A stretch of DNA of 64,000 nucleotides from Diphasiastrum complanatum. Lineage: Eukaryota > Streptophyta > Lycopodiopsida > Lycopodiales > Lycopodiaceae. Position 1 is the stretch's first letter. Every line of letters begins with the position of its first letter. The notes below the pieces were generated by a model. That model worked only from the letters and a program-made list of their open reading frames with translations, searched no databases and was not told the DNA's origin. Shown in pieces: positions 58,379 through 64,000 of the stretch. The stretch spans positions 16,425,309 to 16,489,308 of the forward strand of contig CM055107.1 in assembly GCA_029204225.1 (NCBI GenBank), in the 5' to 3' direction. The translations under genes and the position numbers were made by a program.

Positions 58379-58837
58379 AGAACAACTTGAACAAGCTCCA
58401 CATCCTTAATGCTTTCACTAATACATGCTAGTTCATCACTCAAAGCTTTAACTCTAAAAGAAAAAAGCATGATCACTTTCATCCTTCTTTTGAAGACTTT
58501 GAAAATTTTGCCCCCTTAGTGTTAGGACCCTAGATGTAGACTTGGACTCATAAACCTTCTTCAAGGTTTGCCAATCTTCACTAGATGTTGTGCACTTACC
58601 AACTTCCTTGAGAAATTCATTGGTCACATTCATCTTGATAATGTGTAGAGCTTTCTTTGATCTCTTGTCATACCTCAATTGTTCTTGAGGTTCCAAAGGT
58701 CTCTCCTCCACACCTAAAATAATATCCATTAACTCATTCATCTCTAGCAAGGACTCCATTCTCACCTTCCAAAAAGAATAGTTGCTTGAGGTAAGCCTAT
58801 CATTGCCTTTCAACATGAAGACACTTGAGGTTGCCAT
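58379..58837 (-). pseudogene. Copia gag N-terminal part, above the 1.6-kb insertion
   Basis: The frame starts MATSSVFMLKGNDRLTSSNY, with SFWKVRMESLLEMNELMDI, SKKALHIIKMNVTNEFLKE and SRVLTLRGQNFQSLQKKDES, then slips near 58460 to FRVKALSDELACISESIKD. It is closely related to the 54.0-kb copy, which lacks this N-terminal part. Confidence 0.87.
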
Positions 58838-59421
58838 GTTGCAATGATTTTATCTTCTCTTTAAATCTATTTCAATGCACTTAAAACTCTTGAAAATCAA
58901 AAAATGAACTTAAAAAAAAGTCACAAGATTTGGAAACAATCTAGCCTCTCCCTTTCTCTCTGCTAGCAAATCCTAGCACATAAAATGATGATTTCTTGAT
59001 CACTCTTGATCAAACCTTAATGTAATGAACTTTTGACAACAACTAAGATTGAACCCCACTCTTGAAAAAGTCCAGCAACTTAAAAACAAGAGATTCTATC
59101 AAATTTAGGGTTTTTTCAAAAATGCAAAATATTGAATGAAGTAAAAACTATATGCAAAAGCTAGAATCTTGATATATCATCTAAATAGAATGTAACATCC
59201 ACAATCATGAGAAATTTTTGTCTCCACATTCTAGTAAGTGCTGTATAAAATAAGCCTACTCCAAGAGATTTGACCTAAAATGATGTTTGGATCACAAAGA
59301 TCCACTTATACTTGAAAATGCATGATTTGAGCTAGAAACACCTCTAAATCCACATAGAATAAATGGCGCCCTCAAATCCACCTCTAGATCTGGAAAATCC
59401 ACCAAATTTGGCCTGCAACTT
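58838..59421 (-). mobile_element. Copia leader (5' UTR), copy 2
   Basis: About 580 bp of AT-rich DNA lies between the primer-binding site and the gag start, partly matching 54110-54340. No upstream open frame is recognised. Confidence 0.6.
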
Positions 59422-59433
59422 GGTCTGATACCA
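59422..59433 (-). other. Primer-binding site, tRNA-Met type (copia copy 2)
   Basis: TGGTATCAGACC on the minus strand matches initiator tRNA-Met complement TGGTATCAGAGC at 11 of 12 bases. It directly follows TTTTCACA, so the LTR boundary is between 59433 and 59434. Confidence 0.78.
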
Positions 59434-60123
59434 TGTGAAAACATCAGAGATTGAACACACAAAATCTTGACCAGTTTTGGTTGCACATCTAGATTTAGCT
59501 ACAAGATAGAAATCATCACTTTACACATGCTATAAATCCTCACTTTACACATGCTAGAAATCATCACATTACACATGCTAGAACTAAGAAATACATGAAG
59601 CTTTGATCATAAACACTTATATCCATTATGGTACTATCCCTTTCTGCACAACATCAGTAGCATACTTCATTTCACACTTGTGGATTCAAGATCAACAAGA
59701 GAAATCACATTCTACACACTAGAAAATCAAAATATCTTGAGAAATACACATGAGATGGACATAGAATCAAAAGAGATGAATTATCCACATAGAAAGAGAA
59801 TACAATGAGTAATTGTCTACGATGGTACTACTATATATATTTGCCAAAATGTCATTTGGCCACTTGCCCCAAACTAGCCCTAAAATGAAAACTTCTTGGT
59901 ACTTCATCAAAAGCCTAGAATTTATAGTCTAGATGAAATGTATCTATATTAGCCAATTAGAATGGGTCCAAATCTGACCTCATCCACATATATATACTTG
60001 CAAAAATAGTACAAACACTATTTAGGCCTTTATTGACATAAAAAAATCTATCTCTAAATTCAAATTTCATATTGGCCTCAAAATTGCCAAATTATCTCAA
60101 CTAAACTAGCTGAATTTTTCACA
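59434..60123 (-). mobile_element. Probable 5' LTR of copia copy 2
   Basis: The plus strand begins TGTGAAAA next to the primer-binding site and has TTTTCACA at 60116-60123, which would give inverted 8-bp termini and an LTR of about 690 bp. A TATATATAC box lies near 59989 and another near 59834. The outer limit is uncertain, because the last 60 bp also match leader-linked sequence at 54047-54109. TTTACACATGCTA(G/T)AAAT is repeated three times at 59519-59581. Confidence 0.45.
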
Positions 60124-61030
60124 TTTCATCAATCACTAAGAACTTTATTAGTGTTAGTCAAATTCTTGACAAGGGTCTTAAGATGGAATTCGTTGGTGAT
60201 TCTTGCTTGATCAAAAGGAATGGAACATTGACTACCAAGGACAACAGACAAGGTGAGTTTCTAACCATGGTGGTTTGAAGACAAATAAGCAAGTTGGTGA
60301 GCTTTGTTTAATGTCAAAGTCACGTAGGTTGTTTTATTTTAGATCTAGCTCAAGATCCAAAATGCCTTTTCATTTAGTAGATTTGGAGTGCATTGTACTA
60401 GAGCTTTGAGTAATGGAGGAGCAAAGATGTTTGTGACTTACATTGATGATTTTAGTAGATATTGTTGGATTTATCTTCTAAAGAGTGAGGACTTCATACT
60501 TGATGTTTTACTCAAGTTCAAAAAATGCTATGGAGAGTCAATTCAACATGAAGATCAAGAGCTTAAAGTTGGCAAATGAAAACCTATCAACAAATTTCAA
60601 AGAAGTTTGTGTGGCACATGGGATCAAGAGGGAGCTTTCAAACTCAAAGGTACCAAACGGAGTGGAAAAAAGAAAGAGAAATCTTTGTGAAAGTGCTATA
60701 GCCATGAGGGTGAATGCAAATCTTCCTAAAAAAATCTCGGTGAAGCTGTGATGTGTGCTAACTTTATTTGCAATAGGTGGTCAAATGAAGATTTGGAAGT
60801 TAAAAGTTCATTTGAGATTTTTTTTGGTAAGAAGCAAGGTTGGAGCATATTAATATATTTGGTAGTATTTGCTATGTCAACTCCTCTTTTGGATTCTTGA
60901 AGGGAATATGTGTTGGCTATAGTGAAGTAAGGAAATCAATCTAACATGTTTGGTGGTGATGAAGATGTGTCATTGGATGGTGATGGTGGAGATGCCTCTT
61001 CAAGTCAAGTTCTAAGAAGATCTTCAAGGT
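60124..61030 (+). pseudogene. Copia pre-integrase and integrase remnant (plus strand)
   Basis: Broken plus-strand frames give LVKFLTRVLRW-type and GDSCLIKRNGTLTTKDNRQ (pre-integrase), then SNGGAKMFVTYIDDFSRYCW and IYLLKSEDFILDVLLKFK (integrase core). NLSTNFKEVCVAHGIKREL and LCESAIAMRVNANLPKK follow; the catalytic Glu region reads NGVEKRKRNL. Later scraps show CANFICNRWSNEDLEVKSSF, EIFFGKKQG and GDGGDASSSQVLRRSSR. The orientation is opposite to the neighbouring copia gag, so this is a separate insertion or an inverted part. Confidence 0.78.
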
Positions 61031-62081
61031 AAATGCAAAAGCCATCTAGGCTGATGAGAACGATAGGCAAGTTGATGGTAAAAACTTTTCTTTTCTCACA
61101 TATTTTAGTACATCTTCTTGTGTAGATAATGGTATGCAAGTGGATGGTTGTCTTCATGGAATGGATGTTGTTAATGGATTTGGATATGAGATCTTGGTCA
61201 ATGGTTTTGATCTTCAACTGGAAGATTAAGAGGTCTATCTTGATGAGCTTCATCAACACAAAAGGGAAAGTGGCAATTTGGAGCTAGTCAAGAGCATCGA
61301 AGGAGAATCAAATGGACAAGGCACTTTGGATGTGTTTTTCGATGTTATTGAAGACTCAAGTAAGGTCAAAGGAGCAATAAGGAAGCGTTGTTCAAACTCA
61401 CTTTACTTATCTAATGTTTGAGCTATGTGATGTCAAAGGAGCTATGGAGGCTAGTTTTTGGAAATGTTGGATACATGCACTTCACATGTAGTGGAATATG
61501 GAGAAAGCATGCAAGAAAATGATTATCACTCACATTTATTGCTTTGTTGCTGTTATTTTTCAGAGATATCAAAGGTGGAAGCATGGAGGGATCATCAAAT
61601 TTGTGTGGTAAAACTAGGTGAATAGGGAGTGTGAAATGTTTCAACTAGTTAAGTGGATCTAATTTGATAATTTTGAGCCAAATGAATTTTCAATTTAGAG
61701 ATGGATTTTTTTAAGGCCTGTTTTCTTACTATTTTTGACAAGTATACAAGCTATAAGGTTGAATTTGGACCTACTTTCATTGGTTGATATAGATACATTA
61801 CATCTAGTCAATTAAAACTAGTTTTTTGGTAAGCACCTAGAAACTACCAATTTAGGACTATATTTGCAAGAGGCCAAGTGACACTATTTCTACTATGACT
61901 AGATATACTAGCATGGAGAAAGTATTCAAGAGTTCTCTCTATCTTTGGAGAACATTCATCTTCAATGTTGTTGTTTTCTTGTAGCTCTTCTCCTCTTGAT
62001 ATCTTCAATTATGATGTGTAGAATGTAATTTTTTTGTGTAGCTTGAATCACATGTGTGAATGTTGTCGTACTACTGTTGTT
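61031..62081. other. Unassigned DNA, no gene seen
   Basis: The stretch may be decayed plus-strand copia downstream of the integrase region, but I can identify no RT motif. The open frames at 61005-61259 and 61423-61644 have no recognisable domain. Confidence 0.4.
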
Positions 62082-62372
62082 GTATAGACAGGGACAATAG
62101 ACTTAGAATTTGCTTCGAACATGAACACAGATCATGCTACACAATAACACAAACTAAAACACTCTCCACAAAAAGCTCACATAGCAGCTGTATTTCTCAA
62201 AATGAAATGACACTGTACATATAGTTGTTCATTCAGGCAACCCATGCATGACCCAGGTTGCCGTTGGCGGGATGCGTGTCCCATTGACTTGCCTCGTGGC
62301 GAGGCCAACTGATCCTTATCAACTAATAGGACCCACAGTACAGTAGCACAATGATTCTACTTTAAATCTAAC
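62082..62372 (-). mobile_element. LTR-like segment with polypurine tract (3' LTR of the following copia)
   Basis: TGTTGTATAGACAGGG at 62082 would be the LTR's far end, and CTACTTTAAGGGAGAGAG on the minus strand (62400-62370) is a polypurine tract after the end of the copia frame. The LTR start at the tract reads TTAGATTTAAAG, without a clear TG. The exact limits are uncertain. Confidence 0.45.
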
Positions 62373-62427
62373 TCTCTCCCTTAAAGTAGGGTCTACTTTT
62401 TATACAGTCATATACATAGCTTTAAAG

Positions 62428-64000
62428 TCAACAAACTTTAGGTACAGAAAGCTTTGATATAAACTTATCAAACTTTTCTCCAACAAGTGGCTTAATGAAA
62501 ATATCAGCTAGTTGTTTTTCCGTACTACAATGAACAACATGAATTTCATGACTCAGCAACCTCTCACGTATAAAGTGATATTGAATCTCAATGTGTTTGA
62601 TTCTCGCATGGAACACTGGATTCTTTGCTAGCTAAATACCACTCTGACTGTCGCTATGTAATGTCGTGGGATTTTTTTGCTTCATGCCAACTTCTTCCAA
62701 CATTTGTCTCAACCATACAGCTTCCTGTGTTGCACTACACATTGCCTTATGCTCTGCTTTTGTGATGGATAGAGCAATTGCACTTTGCTCCTTACTAGAC
62801 CAGGAAAAGCAACTACCACAAAACTGAAATACATACCCTGTGGTGGATCTACGATCATCATAGTCACCTCCCCAATTCGCATCCACATAGCCACACAACT
62901 CAGGTAAACCATCATGCTTCTTGTAAATCAAGCCATAATCTGAAGTGTCTTTCACATAACGCAAAATGCGTTTAGCTGCCTTCCAATGCATTTCCGTAGG
63001 TGCTGCCATAAACTGACTTACAATGCCAACATCATAGCATATATTTGGTCTAGTCGTGGTAAGGTAAATCAAGCTCCCTACTAACTGCCTATACAGCGTA
63101 GCATTAAATGATTGTGACTCATCAAGCTTAGAAAGCTTTTCACCTGGTTCAATAGGAGTATTCACTGGTTTGCAATCCTGCAACCTAAACCTGTGCAGCA
63201 GCTCTTTGACATACTTTACCTATGTTAAACCCACTTCGTGTCCTTTTTGCCACACCTCTACTCCAAGGCAATAATGCATCAGGCTGAGATTTGTCATCTC
63301 GAATTGTTCCACAAGGTCTTTCTTGATCATGTCTATCATATCTTGATTATTTCTCGTAATAATCAAGTCATCAACATAAAGAGCAATCAAAGCAACCATA
63401 CCATCAAAGCATAAGACATATAGATCTGGACACCATCCCCTTTGAACGGAAGTAGGCATCAATTCTGCTATACCACGCACGTGGTGCCTGTTTAAGACCA
63501 TAAAGCGCTTTCTTCAAGCGACATACTTTATTTTCATGTCCCTTCACTACAAAACCTTCAGGTTGATCCATGAACACCTCTTCTTCAAACTCACCATTTA
63601 GAAAAGCAGATTTCACATCCATCTGATGCAAAGGCCAACCAAAATGTGGAGCTAAAGCAACAAGTAGATGTAGAGTATTCCACTTACATACTGGCACAAA
63701 GGTCTCCTCATAGTCGATGCCTTTACTTTGTGCATACCCTTTGATCACCAATCTTGCCTTGTGCTTTGCTATACTTCCATCTGCATGGTACTTAGTCCTA
63801 TATACCCATTTGCAACCAATGGGTTTCTTGCCAACTAGTGGTTCTACTAAGTCCCATGTGCTATGCATAGCAATTGACTCCATCTCCTCTCCCATGGCCT
63901 TGACCCAAATGTCATCATCCTTCGCTTCACCATAAGTCGAAGGTTATTTGCTTTGAATAATGCTAGATAAGAGAGCATAATTTGCTTCATACCTTTCAGG
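62428..64000 (-). pseudogene. Copia RT and RNase H, lightly damaged, continuing beyond the window
   Basis: The frame enters at the window edge with EMESIAMHSTWDLVEPLVGK (63895), then HKARLVIKGYAQSKGIDYEE, HQMDVKSAFLNGEFEEEVFM and ALYGLKQAPRAWY. A one-base frame change near 63440 leads to CFDGMVALIALYVDDLIITR, with an intact YVDD active site. A stop near 63220 and restart give DCKPVNTPIEPGEKLSKLDE, LVGSLIYLTTTRPNICYDVG and AAKRILRYVKDTSDYGL. RNase H has CGYVDANWGGDYDDRRSTTG, AIALSITKAEHKAM and LHSDSQSGI, then a stop near 62630 before HIEIQYHFIRERLLSHEIHV and QLADIFIKPLVG, ending SVPKVC at 62428. RT copies the element RNA and RNase H removes it. Three or so lesions make this the youngest-looking pol in the window. 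Confidence 0.93.

Overview
The window looks like nuclear DNA from a vascular plant with a large, repeat-rich genome. The reasons are plant-type Ty1/copia and Ty3/gypsy gag-pol remnants, a CACTA (En/Spm-type) transposon with a TNP2-like transposase, long (GA)n/(CA)n microsatellites, AT-rich intergenic DNA, and a fragment resembling the mitochondrial ATP synthase alpha subunit. I cannot tell the lineage (fern, lycophyte, gymnosperm or angiosperm). No complete host protein gene is recognisable. Almost every coding stretch is a decayed transposable-element fragment.

Layout. 1-5.6 kb: a 256-264 bp tandem duplication, then low-copy-looking DNA with short palindromes, a degenerate tandem array at 3.29-4.06 kb, and a CpG-retaining, G-box-rich segment at 4.1-4.8 kb. 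That segment is the best candidate for a host promoter and 5' exon, read on the minus strand. 5.7-8.5 kb: a minus-strand copia gag/protease/integrase remnant next to an LTR-like block. 8.56-9.89 kb: two unidentified coding blocks, tail to tail. 10.07-13.24 kb: two fragments of one tRNA-Asp-primed gypsy family, fused so that their LTRs are inverted. 14.75-18.63 kb: an inverted repeat with arms of about 1.07 kb. 18.6-20.5 kb: a gag-like remnant followed by an LTR-like block. 20.6-23 kb: a dispersed repeat and a gypsy RT/RNase H/integrase remnant on the minus strand. 24.75-25.59 kb: a foldback element built from 18-bp palindromes. 25.8-26.4 kb: a copia RT/RNase H scrap.

The central 12 kb is one nested structure. 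A minus-strand gypsy element has gag and protease at 37.7-39.9 kb and RT at 27.6-28.6 kb. It is split by a roughly 9.1-kb CACTA-like transposon (about 28.57-37.67 kb). The transposon carries TNP2 on the minus strand, a divergent second gene on the plus strand, and arrays of palindromic GTCGGA-type motifs just inside both ends. It also contains several (GA)n tracts of more than 100 bp, embedded in a composite tandem repeat.

40-50 kb: a gypsy gag with an open 454-codon frame (41728-43092), a 27-unit minisatellite (43.4-44.1 kb), a plus-strand gag remnant, an inverted duplication of an atp1-like fragment, a copia gag scrap, and an unidentified coiled-coil coding region that ends beside an LTR-like block. 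51-64 kb: a tRNA-like (SINE-type) head, then at least three related copia copies. In one of these a 1.6-kb gag-bearing insert has TG...CA ends and a 5-bp target duplication but no visible LTR pair. The window ends inside a fairly well preserved copia RT/RNase H on the minus strand.
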